Of a DNA stretch of 64,000 nucleotides, positions 52,729 through 61,491 are shown piece by piece. This DNA is from Pseudomonas orientalis (GTDB lineage: Bacteria > Pseudomonadota > Gammaproteobacteria > Pseudomonadales > Pseudomonadaceae). How positions within the stretch are numbered: the stretch's first letter is position 1; each line of letters begins with the position of its first letter. The notes beneath the pieces were generated by a model that saw only the letters and a program-made list of their open reading frames with translations, was not told where the DNA came from and ran no database searches. The position numbers were made by a program, and so were the translations under genes. Where the stretch lies: positions 5,627,501-5,691,500 of the forward strand of contig NZ_CP094351.1 of assembly GCF_022807995.1 (NCBI RefSeq). Reading direction: 5' to 3'.

Positions 52729-54669
52729 ATGCTATTCAACCAAGCCTCACGCCTGGCCCGGATCACCAGCCCCCTAGGGCCGGATGTGCTGCTGCTCAAT
52801 GAAATGGGCGGCGGCGAAGAGTTGGGACGGCTGTTCAACTACGAGCTGCAGCTGACGTCGCTGGACGCCAACATCGACCTCAACCAGTTGCTGGGCAAGC
52901 CGATGAGCGTGGGCCTGCAACTGGCCGACGGTGGCGAACGGCATTTTCACGGCCTCGTCGCGCGCTGCAGCCAGAACATCGACCAGGGCCAGTTCGCCAG
53001 CTACCAAGTGACCCTGCGCCCATGGCTGTGGCTGCTCAGCCGCACCTCCGATTGCCGGATTTTCCAGAACCTGAGCATCCCGCAGATCATCAAGCAGGTG
53101 TTTCGCGACCTGGGCTTTTCCGACTTCGAAGACGCCCTGAGCCGGCCTTACCGCGAGTGGGAATACTGCGTGCAGTACCGCGAGACCAGCTTCGATTTCG
53201 TCAGCCGCTTGATGGAACAGGAAGGCATCTACTACTTCTTCCGTCACGAACAGGACCGGCATGTATTGGTGCTGGCCGACGCCTATGGCGCCCACTCGAC
53301 GGTGCCCGGCTACGCCTCGATCCCGTATTACCCCAAGGACGAGCAGCAGCGCGAACGCGACCACATGCACAACTGGCACCTGGCGCAGGAGGTGCAGCCC
53401 GGCTCGCTGGAGCTCAACGACTACGACTTCCAGCGCCCCAGCGCGAGCATCGACGTGCGCTCGGCCATGCCGCGTCCGCACACCGCCGGCGACTATCCGC
53501 TGTACGACTATCCCGGCACCTACGTGCAAAGCGCCGACGGCGAACACTATGCGCGCACCCGCATCGAAGCCCTGCAAACCCTGCATGAACAGATCGAGTT
53601 CGCCGGCAATGCCCGAGGCCTGGGTTCGGGCCACTTGTTCAGCCTCACCGGCTTCAGCCGCCAGGACCAGAACCGCGAATACCTGATCGTCGGCTGTCGC
53701 TACTACATCGTCCAGGAAAGCCTGGAGAGCGGCGGCGGTTCTGGCTCGGCGCAGTTCGAAAGCAGCCTGACCTGCATCCCCGCGCAACAGAGCTACCGCA
53801 CCCTGCCCACCACCCATCGGCCCGTGGTCAAAGGCCCGCAAACCGCGCTGGTGGTCGGCCCCAAGGGCGAGGAAATCTGGACCGACCAATACGGCCGCGT
53901 GAAGGTGCATTTCTACTGGGACCGTCACGACCAGTCCAACGAAAACAGCTCTTGCTGGATTCGCGTGTCGCAGTCCTGGGCCGGCAAGAACTGGGGCTCA
54001 ATGCAGATTCCCCGGATCGGCCAGGAAGTGATCGTCAGCTTCCTCGAAGGCGACCCCGACCGACCGATCATCACCGGGCGGGTGTACAACGCCGAGCAGA
54101 CCGTGCCTTACGACCTGCCGGAAAACGCGACCCAAAGCGGCATGAAGAGTCGATCCAGCAAAGGCGGCACGCCGGCCAACTTCAATGAAATCCGCATGGA
54201 GGACAAGAAGGGGCTGGAGCAGTTGTATATCCATGCCGAGCGCAATCAGGACATCGTAGTGGAGGTCGATGAGAGCCACTCTGTCGGGCATGACCGTAAC
54301 AAAAGCATTGGCCACAACGAGACAGTAACCATCGGCAACAACCGCCTGCGCATCGTCAAGCAGGAAGACATTCTCTCGGTGGGCCAGCGCAAGACCGACA
54401 GCATCAGCCAGAGCTACGTCATTGAAGTGGGCGAAAACCTGCGCCTGGTCTGTGGCGAAAGCATTCTGGAGTTGAATGCCAGCGGGCAGATCAACCTCAC
54501 CGGCGTGCAAATCAGCTTCTACGCCAGCGGCGATGCCGAGTTCAATACCGGCGGCCTGCTGCACTTGAACAATGGTGGCGGCGCGGGCGCCACCCCGGAT
54601 GGCCAGGGCGTGAAAGCCAGCATTGACGCCAATATCAAAGCCGCGTTCCCCACGCCTAAAAGCTCCTGA
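52729..54669 (+). CDS. vgrG: T6SS spike protein VgrG
   Basis: A 646-residue spike protein similar in size to VgrG1a of P. aeruginosa. It has the gp27-like part (about 1-370; NYELQLTSLDANIDLNQLLG, EYCVQYRETSFDFVSRLMEQEGIYYFF), the OB-fold (about 380-470; GRVKVHFYWDRHDQ, CWIRVSQSWAGKNWGSMQIP) and the gp5-like needle (DIVVEVDESHSVGHDRNKSIGHN). No C-terminal enzymatic extension is present, so it is a carrier VgrG. It should be loaded with the prePAAR-Rhs effector just downstream. Confidence 0.96.
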   Translation: MLFNQASRLARITSPLGPDVLLLNEMGGGEELGRLFNYELQLTSLDANIDLNQLLGKPMSVGLQLADGGERHFHGLVARCSQNIDQGQFASYQVTLRPWLWLLSRTSDCRIFQNLSIPQIIKQVFRDLGFSDFEDALSRPYREWEYCVQYRETSFDFVSRLMEQEGIYYFFRHEQDRHVLVLADAYGAHSTVPGYASIPYYPKDEQQRERDHMHNWHLAQEVQPGSLELNDYDFQRPSASIDVRSAMPRPHTAGDYPLYDYPGTYVQSADGEHYARTRIEALQTLHEQIEFAGNARGLGSGHLFSLTGFSRQDQNREYLIVGCRYYIVQESLESGGGSGSAQFESSLTCIPAQQSYRTLPTTHRPVVKGPQTALVVGPKGEEIWTDQYGRVKVHFYWDRHDQSNENSSCWIRVSQSWAGKNWGSMQIPRIGQEVIVSFLEGDPDRPIITGRVYNAEQTVPYDLPENATQSGMKSRSSKGGTPANFNEIRMEDKKGLEQLYIHAERNQDIVVEVDESHSVGHDRNKSIGHNETVTIGNNRLRIVKQEDILSVGQRKTDSISQSYVIEVGENLRLVCGESILELNASGQINLTGVQISFYASGDAEFNTGGLLHLNNGGGAGATPDGQGVKASIDANIKAAFPTPKSS

Positions 54670-54684
54670 CGAGAACTGTTTGCC

Positions 54685-55119
54685 ATGACGTATCGAATCA
54701 ATGAATTCCAGTTTCAACTGCCTGCCGGCCAATTGCAGGACGCGACGATCAACATTCTCAAGTTCCCGGAACTGGGCACCTCCCTGATCGTCAGCCGCAG
54801 CTTGCTCGCTGAGGGTGAAACCCTGCACAGCAACTTCAATGACCAACTCCAGCGCCTGGAAAAACAGGTGCAGGATTTGCGTTATCAACCCGGCGCGGAT
54901 GTGCGTTTGGGCGCGGCGCAGGAAGTCGAAGGCATCGAGTTGCGCAGCCAGTTCAACAAGGGCAATGACAAGGTGTTCCAGTATCAACTGGCACTGGTGA
55001 TTCCAGGCACGCGCAAGATGCTTGCCCTCAGCTACGTGAAGGCGGATGCGCTGGGTGACGCCGAGGCGGCGCATTGGGCCTTGATAAAAAACTCACTGTC
55101 GTTCGACGCTGTTTCTTGA
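54685..55119 (+). CDS. T6SS effector chaperone, Eag type (DUF1795/DcrB fold)
   Basis: A 144-residue DUF1795 protein (MTYRINEFQFQLPAGQLQDA), the size and pattern of EagT6/EagR chaperones. Eag proteins bind and shield the N-terminal membrane segments of prePAAR effectors until loading onto VgrG. The motif FPELGTSLIVSRSLLAEGETL and the C-terminal helix DALGDAEAAHWALIKNSLSF are typical. It lies 15 bp after vgrG and 12 bp before the Rhs gene, whose N-terminus carries exactly such segments. Confidence 0.92.
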   Translation: MTYRINEFQFQLPAGQLQDATINILKFPELGTSLIVSRSLLAEGETLHSNFNDQLQRLEKQVQDLRYQPGADVRLGAAQEVEGIELRSQFNKGNDKVFQYQLALVIPGTRKMLALSYVKADALGDAEAAHWALIKNSLSFDAVS

Positions 55120-55131
55120 TGAGCGGCCTGC

Positions 55132-58100
55132 ATGTCTGACGCGTTATGGGCGGCCCGGATGGGCGATGCGCTTTCCCACACTTCGATGATGGCCGACATC
55201 CTCGGCGGTGTGCTGGAGGTGGCGGCGAATATCGCGATTACTGCTGTAGCAACTGCCGCAGTGGTCGCGGCCACCGGCATTACCGTCGCCACCGGTGGGC
55301 TGGGCTGCTTCCTGTTGGGCGCAGTGGTGGGCACGATTGTCGGTCTGGCCATGAGCAAGACGGGCGCAGACAAAGGCCTGACGAATTTATGCGACAGCTT
55401 CAGCAATGCGCTGTTTCCGCCCACGGTACAGGCCAATATTCTCACCGGTTCCACCAACACGCTCACCAATAACATCCCCGCCGCCCGCGCTGCCGGGGCA
55501 ATCAGCTCTCACGTTGCGCCAGCGGGTACCGAACTGGAAGAGCCGGCGCCTGCGCCTGAGGCCAGCTACCTGGACATGGCCGAGAGCTTCTTCTCGCAGA
55601 TGTGGCGTCCGACCGTCGCCACGCCTGCGCCAGGTGCCGTGCCCAAGCCGCTGGACCTGGTCGTGTGCATGAAACACCCGCCGATGCCGCCGCAATTCCT
55701 GGCCGAAGGTTCGGACAAGGTCACGATCAACGGCCAGCCGGCGGTGCGCAGCGGTGATCGCAGTACCTGCGATGCGACGGTGGTGTCGTCCGGGTTGATT
55801 TCCTCCAACGTGACCATCGGCGGTGGCTCCGTGGTGGTGCGCGAGATTCGCAGTGGCAAGACGCCGGGCGTGGGGCTGGCGGTCACCGCGTTGTTGATGC
55901 TCAAGGGTGGCAAGGGCAAGTTCTTCAGCAAGTTGCCGTGCATGCTGATCGGCGGTGCGACCTCGATGGCGGTCAGCAGCGCGATGGGGGCCCTAGCGAA
56001 TGCGGCGATGGGCTCGTCGAATCCGGTGCATGCGGCAACGGGCGCGAAGGTATTGGGCGATGTCGATGAGCTGGACTTCGTGCTGCCCGGCATCTTGCCG
56101 ATTGACTGGCAACGTTTCTACAACAGCCGCGACGAACGCACCGGCAGTCTGTTTGGTGCGGGCTGGAGCGTGCCGTATGAGGTCTGCGTCGAAGTCCGGC
56201 CTCATCCCGACGGCGGCGAGACGCTGGTCTACACCGACGAGCAAGGGCGCCCTATCGACATGGGCTCGATTCCCTTGGGCGGCGCGGTGTTCAGCGCCGG
56301 TGAAGGGCTCGCTGTGCGGCGGCACCTCAATGGGCAGTTGCTGATTGAGAGCGATGATGGCCTGTACCGTCTTTTTGAACTTTCGACGCACCCGTCACGA
56401 CTGCGCCTGGCTCAGTTGGGAGACCGCAACGACAACCGCATCCATATTGATTATGACGAGGCCGGACGCCTGGTACGGCTGCGCGATACCTTCGACCTGG
56501 TGCAGGTTGAGCTGATTCGCGACGGCGAACAGGTCAGTCGCATCGAACGGGTGTATCCCGATCAACGCCGTGAGGCGCTTGTTGGGTACGGCTACGACAC
56601 CGCCGGCAATCTGGCCGAGGTGCGTGATGCCACCGGGCAGGTGCGGCGGCGCTTCGCCTACGACAGCGACCGGCGCATGGTGGAGCATCAGTTGTCGACC
56701 GGGTTGCGCTGTTTCTATGAGTGGGCTTTGGTTGAAGGCCTGGAATGGCGCGTGGTGCGGCACTGGACGGATGAAGGCGACGCGTATCAATTCGACTATG
56801 ACTTGAACGCCGGCCTTACCCGCATCACCGACGGATTGCAGCGCGTCAGCACCCGGCACTGGAACACGCAGCACCAGATTATTCGCTACAGCGACAACCT
56901 CGGCCAGACCTGGCTGTTCGAATGGAACGATGAGCGCCAATTGCTCAGCGCCACCGACCCGCAGGGTGGGCGCTACGAATACAGCTACGACGAGTCCGGC
57001 AACCTGATCGGCGAAACCGACCCACTGGGCCGCAGCGATTCGACCTTGTGGCTGGAGCATTGGGCACTGCCGTTGGTAGAGACCGACGCCGCCGATAACA
57101 GCTGGCAGTATCGCTACGATCAGCGCGGCAACTGCATCGCCGAAACAGATCCGCTGGGCTACGTCACCCGGTACCGCTATGACGCCCATGGCCAGGTCGT
57201 GGAAACCATCGACGCCACCGGCAAAAGCAAGAAACTGCGCTGGAACCCGCTCGGGCAATTGGTCGAGCACATAGATTGTTCGGGTTACCCGACGCGCTTC
57301 AGCTACGACGAGCGCGGTTATCTGCAAGTCATCACCGATGCACTGGGTGAGCGCACGCAATTCAGCTACGACGCTCAGGGGCGCTTGCTAAGCACTCAAT
57401 TGCCGGATGGCCGTATCGAGCAGTACCAGCGCGACATCAGCGGTCAACTGCTGGGGTATACCGACCCGGCCGGGCACACCACGCTCTACCAGCACAACCG
57501 CCGCGGCCAAGTCAGCCAGCGCACCGACGCCCATGGCCGGCAGGTGAAGTTCGGCTACGACAACTACGGGCGCCTGCAAGCGCTGATCAACGAGAACGGT
57601 GAACGCTATCGGTTTGCCTGGGACGCCGCCGACCGCCTGGCCGAGCAGCAGGACCTGGACGGCAGCTCCAAGCGTTACGACTACGACCTGCTGGACAACA
57701 TCACTACGGTAACCGCCATTGCGGCGCCTTATGGCAACGGCCTGGCGGTGGTCCCCGAGCCACCACCCGCGCCCATCGTTCATCGGCTGGAGCGCGATGC
57801 GGTCGGTCGGCTGGTTGCCAAAACCACCGACGATGGCCGCACCGAGTACAGCTACGACGCCGTGGACCAGCTCACGGCGGTGACTTTCACCGATCTGCAA
57901 GGCAATACCCAGGCCCTGGGCTTCGCCTACGACGCTCTCGGGCAATTGCTTGGCGAACAGAGTGCAGCCGGCACTCTGCACCACCACTACGACGAACTCG
58001 GCAACCTGATCCAGACCCAACTACCCGACGGCCGTTGGCTCAACCGCCTGTACTACGGCAGCGGCCACCTGCACCAGATCAACCTCGACGGCCAGGTGAT

Positions 58101-59523
58101 CAGCGACTTCGAGCGCGACCGTCTGCATCGCGAAGTCCTGCGTACCCAGGGCCAACTCAGCACGCGCAGCGAATACGACCGCAGTGGCCGCCTGCGCGCA
58201 CGCCAACGTCGACTGGCAGGCCAACCGTCGCTGCTACCAGCAGCCGTGCAAAAACAATTCGAGTACGACCCGGCCGACAACCTGATCGGCAAACTCGACC
58301 AGCAACCCGCTGCGCAACACCGCCAATTGCTGCACTACGACGCCACCGGCCGCATCATCGCCAGCCAGGACAGCCTGCACGGCCAGCGCGAAACCTTCGC
58401 CTACGACGCCGCCGCCAATCTTCTCGACGGCCCGCAGGCGGGTGCCGGGTTGGTGGTGCATAACAAGCTGCTGACGTATCAGGACAAGCGTTATCGCTAT
58501 GACGCGTTTGGGCGGATGATCGAAAAACGCAGCGCGAAACGGGGCGTGCAGCGGTTTACCTACGATGCTGAAAGCCGTTTGGTTGAAGTGCGTAACGATG
58601 ACGGCACCGTTGTGCGAATGACCTACGACCCGCTGGGCCGACGCATCGAAAAAACCGAGCATGGCAATGACGGGTATCCGCTGGGAGAAACGCAGTTTGT
58701 GTGGGATGGACTGCGGTTATTGCAGGAGCATAAATACAGCCAGACCAGCCTCTATGTTTACGATGATGACGGCTACGAACCGCTGGCCCGCGTCGACGGC
58801 CTTGGCCCGCTACAGAAGATTCGCTACTACCACAACGATCTGAACGGGTTGCCGGAACAACTGACCGAGGCCGATGGGCACAGCGTCTGGCAGGCGACTT
58901 ATCGGGTGTGGGGCAACACGCTGGAAGAGGTGCGGGAGCCTTATTACATTGAAGAGCAGAACCTGCGGTTTCAGGGGCAGTATCTGGATCGGGAGACGGG
59001 GCTGCATTTCAACACGTTCAGGTTTTATGATCCGGATGTGGGGCGGTTTACGACGCCGGATCCGATTGGGTTGGCGGGGGGAATAAATACCTACCTCTAT
59101 GCCGACAACCCTTTTGGCTGGATAGATCCTTTAGGTCTTACGTGTGCAGGCAGCGGCAAAGTCCATGGCAACAGCCATGCGAGCAAAAATCCTAATCACG
59201 TCTATGTCATCGTTGATACGAAAACAGGACGAATGATGAAGCCAGGAATCAGCGGGCGTGCGTTAAATAAAAATGGGACGTCACCCCGTGCTAACCAACA
59301 GGTCAATGCACTGAACAAACCCCAAGCTGGGCGCTATAAGGCGGTGATTGTTGAAAAAAACAAAACGCGACTTCAAGCCAAAGCTACTGAGCAAAAAATC
59401 ACAGACAAACACGCGGCGCGAAACAACGGCAACATGCCTTCACCGATTCACAAAAACCCCTTACCACAGGTTGACACAAGAGATGGCTACCTTAAATTGT
59501 ACGGTACGCCTGATAACCGTTAG
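55132..59523 (+). CDS. prePAAR-PAAR-Rhs T6SS effector with variable C-terminal toxin
   Basis: A 1463-residue effector. Order: prePAAR motif AARMGDALSHTS (7-18); first membrane region about 25-75; PAAR region about 100-240 with a proline-rich insertion near 131-175 and candidate zinc ligands in VCMKHPP and STCDAT; second membrane region about 245-295; then RHS/YD repeats (about 310-1300). The core ends in DPIG-18 residues-DPLG (1310-1335), the aspartyl self-cleavage motif. The 127-residue tail from 1337 (DNA 59140) is AT-richer. It has VYVIV (1357), KPGIS (1370), Arg1386, Glu1420 and Asn1431 in the order of the GIY-YIG/URI nuclease signature. The toxin call is inference; the architecture is firm. 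Confidence 0.9.
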   Translation: MSDALWAARMGDALSHTSMMADILGGVLEVAANIAITAVATAAVVAATGITVATGGLGCFLLGAVVGTIVGLAMSKTGADKGLTNLCDSFSNALFPPTVQANILTGSTNTLTNNIPAARAAGAISSHVAPAGTELEEPAPAPEASYLDMAESFFSQMWRPTVATPAPGAVPKPLDLVVCMKHPPMPPQFLAEGSDKVTINGQPAVRSGDRSTCDATVVSSGLISSNVTIGGGSVVVREIRSGKTPGVGLAVTALLMLKGGKGKFFSKLPCMLIGGATSMAVSSAMGALANAAMGSSNPVHAATGAKVLGDVDELDFVLPGILPIDWQRFYNSRDERTGSLFGAGWSVPYEVCVEVRPHPDGGETLVYTDEQGRPIDMGSIPLGGAVFSAGEGLAVRRHLNGQLLIESDDGLYRLFELSTHPSRLRLAQLGDRNDNRIHIDYDEAGRLVRLRDTFDLVQVELIRDGEQVSRIERVYPDQRREALVGYGYDTAGNLAEVRDATGQVRRRFAYDSDRRMVEHQLSTGLRCFYEWALVEGLEWRVVRHWTDEGDAYQFDYDLNAGLTRITDGLQRVSTRHWNTQHQIIRYSDNLGQTWLFEWNDERQLLSATDPQGGRYEYSYDESGNLIGETDPLGRSDSTLWLEHWALPLVETDAADNSWQYRYDQRGNCIAETDPLGYVTRYRYDAHGQVVETIDATGKSKKLRWNPLGQLVEHIDCSGYPTRFSYDERGYLQVITDALGERTQFSYDAQGRLLSTQLPDGRIEQYQRDISGQLLGYTDPAGHTTLYQHNRRGQVSQRTDAHGRQVKFGYDNYGRLQALINENGERYRFAWDAADRLAEQQDLDGSSKRYDYDLLDNITTVTAIAAPYGNGLAVVPEPPPAPIVHRLERDAVGRLVAKTTDDGRTEYSYDAVDQLTAVTFTDLQGNTQALGFAYDALGQLLGEQSAAGTLHHHYDELGNLIQTQLPDGRWLNRLYYGSGHLHQINLDGQVISDFERDRLHREVLRTQGQLSTRSEYDRSGRLRARQRRLAGQPSLLPAAVQKQFEYDPADNLIGKLDQQPAAQHRQLLHYDATGRIIASQDSLHGQRETFAYDAAANLLDGPQAGAGLVVHNKLLTYQDKRYRYDAFGRMIEKRSAKRGVQRFTYDAESRLVEVRNDDGTVVRMTYDPLGRRIEKTEHGNDGYPLGETQFVWDGLRLLQEHKYSQTSLYVYDDDGYEPLARVDGLGPLQKIRYYHNDLNGLPEQLTEADGHSVWQATYRVWGNTLEEVREPYYIEEQNLRFQGQYLDRETGLHFNTFRFYDPDVGRFTTPDPIGLAGGINTYLYADNPFGWIDPLGLTCAGSGKVHGNSHASKNPNHVYVIVDTKTGRMMKPGISGRALNKNGTSPRANQQVNALNKPQAGRYKAVIVEKNKTRLQAKATEQKITDKHAARNNGNMPSPIHKNPLPQVDTRDGYLKLYGTPDNR

Positions 59524-59544
59524 TTTTTCGAAGTGAATACTGCA

Positions 59545-60192
59545 ATGAATCTAAATCTGCTGACTCTGCAAGAAAGTGACGCATCTGCTCTGAGAGATGG
59601 CGTTCGTGTACGTCAACTGAGCCATCACGTTACCCAGATATTCATGACGTTGCTGCCCAAGGTCGAGCTAAACGGTAGTAGCAAAATAGTTGTTTCGTTG
59701 GGACCTCGCGGAGACGAAGATGTATTTGATAATGTCTTAGGCGTGACTAATATCTTCGTTGAACATTTCGACTTCAAACAGTTTCTCTCTCTGAACCGCC
59801 GCAGCCAGGATGAAAAATTATTGGAAACGTTGCGTCAATCACTCATTCTTATTGCAACGAAAAAAGAAGACAATCAAGCCATTGTTGATGTTATCAACTC
59901 AACCGCTGAGGCCGTATTAAAAACAAATTTTGAACTAGAAACTCAAATCAAAAAGCTCTCAAAAACCAGCAAAAATAAAAAATCCAAGATAAATGTGTAT
60001 CGAGTGCTCAATGCTGCAGTCGGTGAAGGCTGGTATTGTGAAGAGCTCTTCCCGGCACATAAAAAAAGCTGGATGCATGAGCTGCCCGGCTTTATTGACC
60101 GGAGCGACTTATTCAAAACCGCGGAAATCAATGACTCTGCTTATAAAATCAAAAATCGTCTCGGCAAAGTGGTTTTTGAAATTGCTCTTTGA
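59545..60192 (+). CDS. Candidate immunity protein for the Rhs toxin
   Basis: A 215-residue, AT-rich gene beginning 21 bp after the rhs stop, in the position always held by the cognate immunity gene. I do not recognise its family. It has no signal peptide or membrane segment, so it would act in the cytoplasm, which fits a nuclease toxin. A lysine-rich helical stretch (IKKLSKTSKNKKSKI) lies at about 150. The start at 59545 (MNLNLLTLQESDASALRDG) is preferred over a GTG at 59533. Base composition is unlike the high-GC operon, as is usual for exchanged toxin/immunity cassettes. Confidence 0.7.
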   Translation: MNLNLLTLQESDASALRDGVRVRQLSHHVTQIFMTLLPKVELNGSSKIVVSLGPRGDEDVFDNVLGVTNIFVEHFDFKQFLSLNRRSQDEKLLETLRQSLILIATKKEDNQAIVDVINSTAEAVLKTNFELETQIKKLSKTSKNKKSKINVYRVLNAAVGEGWYCEELFPAHKKSWMHELPGFIDRSDLFKTAEINDSAYKIKNRLGKVVFEIAL

Positions 60193-60300
60193 TAACGACA
60201 TCCCTTACTCAGCCAATAAAATTCAAGGCTATCTTGTAGAAAAGTAGAAAAAGGGAAAGATTTATTTAAAGATCGCCTAGCCAAGCAATTGCGAAAATAA
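60193..60300 (+). pseudogene. Frameshifted tail of a displaced Rhs toxin (putative)
   Basis: Directly after the immunity gene, one frame reads NDIPYSANKIQGYLVEK and stops. An 8-bp tandem duplication (GTAGAAAA at 60236-60243 and 60244-60251) causes the break: removing one copy joins it to GKDLFKDRLAKQLRK and a stop at 60298. This gives a continuous coding tail of about 35 codons with no start. Its position, between an active immunity gene and a second immunity-like gene, is that of an orphan toxin fragment left by C-terminal displacement. Confidence 0.5.
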
Positions 60301-60348
60301 ATCCGTCCCCTTCTCCCTTTTCTCAAGCAGATCGCTGCGGAAAATAAT

Positions 60349-60918
60349 ATGTATCTACTGGACATCAGCGAAAGTTACTCAGAAGTTTACTGGTTTAAAT
60401 ACGACCAGAAAATCTCGCCCGACCATCTATTATTTATAGGCGGTAAAAAACAATCATCCGTTGTTACTACGCCGACCTTTATAAATAAAAAAAAGATCAG
60501 CAAAGCTCGCTTGCTGTCATTCGATCTTCTGCAAAGTGATACGCTTGAATTCGCCAGTAATGCGATGGCTACCGTACTACGCGAATACCCGGATGATGTT
60601 CAGCTCTTCCCTGCAAACGTATACCTTAAGGAAGATAAGCTAGACGGTTACTATGTATTCAATGTGATCCAAACGCTACCTTGCATTGACTTGGAGCACT
60701 CTCAATATGGCCCCATGTTCAGTTTTATGCCCGAAGGACCTCTGATATTCACAACCCTTCAAAGCCTACAACCTGCTGCTTTAAAGGGTCATCACATCGT
60801 TAGAGCTAAGGAAAGCTCGCAGCGCATTTTCGTCTCCCTTCAATTCAAACAGCATTGTGAGGCCTCGGGGCTCAAAGGACTGCGGTTCATAGACTGCTCC
60901 CAAGCTATTCAAGTCTGA
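60349..60918 (+). CDS. Orphan immunity protein, Imm11-like (DUF1629)
   Basis: A 189-residue AT-rich gene (MYLLDISESYSEVYWFKYDQ). The C-terminal pattern ALKGHHIVRAKESSQRIFVSLQFKQHCEASGLKGLRF resembles the Imm11 (DUF1629) immunity family, in which a hydrophobic G-x-x-I-x-R strand precedes a VS-x-x-F-K helix. It has no signal peptide. It lies 48 bp after the truncated toxin tail, so it probably protected against an earlier toxin and may still guard against siblings that carry it. The assignment is by pattern, not search. Confidence 0.6.
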   Translation: MYLLDISESYSEVYWFKYDQKISPDHLLFIGGKKQSSVVTTPTFINKKKISKARLLSFDLLQSDTLEFASNAMATVLREYPDDVQLFPANVYLKEDKLDGYYVFNVIQTLPCIDLEHSQYGPMFSFMPEGPLIFTTLQSLQPAALKGHHIVRAKESSQRIFVSLQFKQHCEASGLKGLRFIDCSQAIQV

Positions 60919-60952
60919 CTCACAGGGATGCCCCTTACACCACTCACAAAAA

Positions 60953-60982
60953 ATGGGCACCCAACCCAGTCGGCGTGCCCAT
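60953..60982 (-). terminator. Terminator of hupB
   Basis: ATGGGCAC (60953-60960) pairs with GTGCCCAT (60975-60982). Read on the reverse strand the stem is followed by six T (AAAAAA at 60947-60952 on the forward strand, allowing one pairing), giving an intrinsic terminator for the HU gene. It may also stop forward transcripts from the immunity gene. Confidence 0.75.
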
Positions 60983-61025
60983 CTTCTTTACCGCCCCGCC
61001 TCCCTTCGAGACGGTACCGCTTAAC

Positions 61026-61301
61026 TTATGGGTTGACGCTGTCTTTGAGCGATTTACCCGGCTTGAACGCAACGGTATTGCTGGCCTTGATCTTCACCGG
61101 CTCACCGGTTTGCGGGTTCTTGCCGGTGCGGGCGCCGCGGTGGCGTTGCAGGAAAGTGCCGAAGCCGACCAGGGTGACGCTGTCCTTGCGGTGCAGGGCG
61201 CCGGTGATTTCTTCGAGAACGGCGTTGAGGACGCGGTTGGCCTGTTCCTTGGTGAGATCGGCCTTTTCAGCGATGGCGGCGGCGAGTTCTGGTTTACGCA
61301 T
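61026..61301 (-). CDS. HU family DNA-binding protein
   Basis: A 91-residue nucleoid protein (MRKPELAAAIAEKADLTKEQ) with the HU core VTLVGFGTFLQRHRGARTGKNPQTGEP and the C-terminal VKIKASNTVAFKPGKSLKDSVN. The arm sequence RGARTGKNPQTGEPVKI is intact. This is the copy next to the rubredoxin genes, distinct from the usual hupB after lon. It ends in a strong terminator and has its own leader with two hairpins. Confidence 0.93.
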   Translation of the reverse strand: MRKPELAAAIAEKADLTKEQANRVLNAVLEEITGALHRKDSVTLVGFGTFLQRHRGARTGKNPQTGEPVKIKASNTVAFKPGKSLKDSVNP

Positions 61302-61491
61302 ATGTGAAGCCTCTTTGACGGTTTTTTGTTGTTATGTCCGTGCTGCTCTCTGGTGGAGCAGCGCCAAGGCGCCGCAGGCTCTACTCTGCGGCAGACGGGA
61401 GTGAGGATGGCATGCCGTCGCACGCTCCGCCAGCCTCGCCGCGACCTTTCTACGGGTAAGAAGAGGCTGATTCCGACAGAACGACCGACAT
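61302..61491. other. Gap between the rubredoxin reductase and HU genes
   Basis: Contains two perfect 7-bp hairpins, GCTGCTC/GAGCAGC (61342-61362) and GCCGCAG/CTGCGGC (61371-61392). They lie downstream of the reductase gene and upstream of the HU start, so they may end one transcript and belong to the other's leader. No small gene is seen. Confidence 0.5.
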
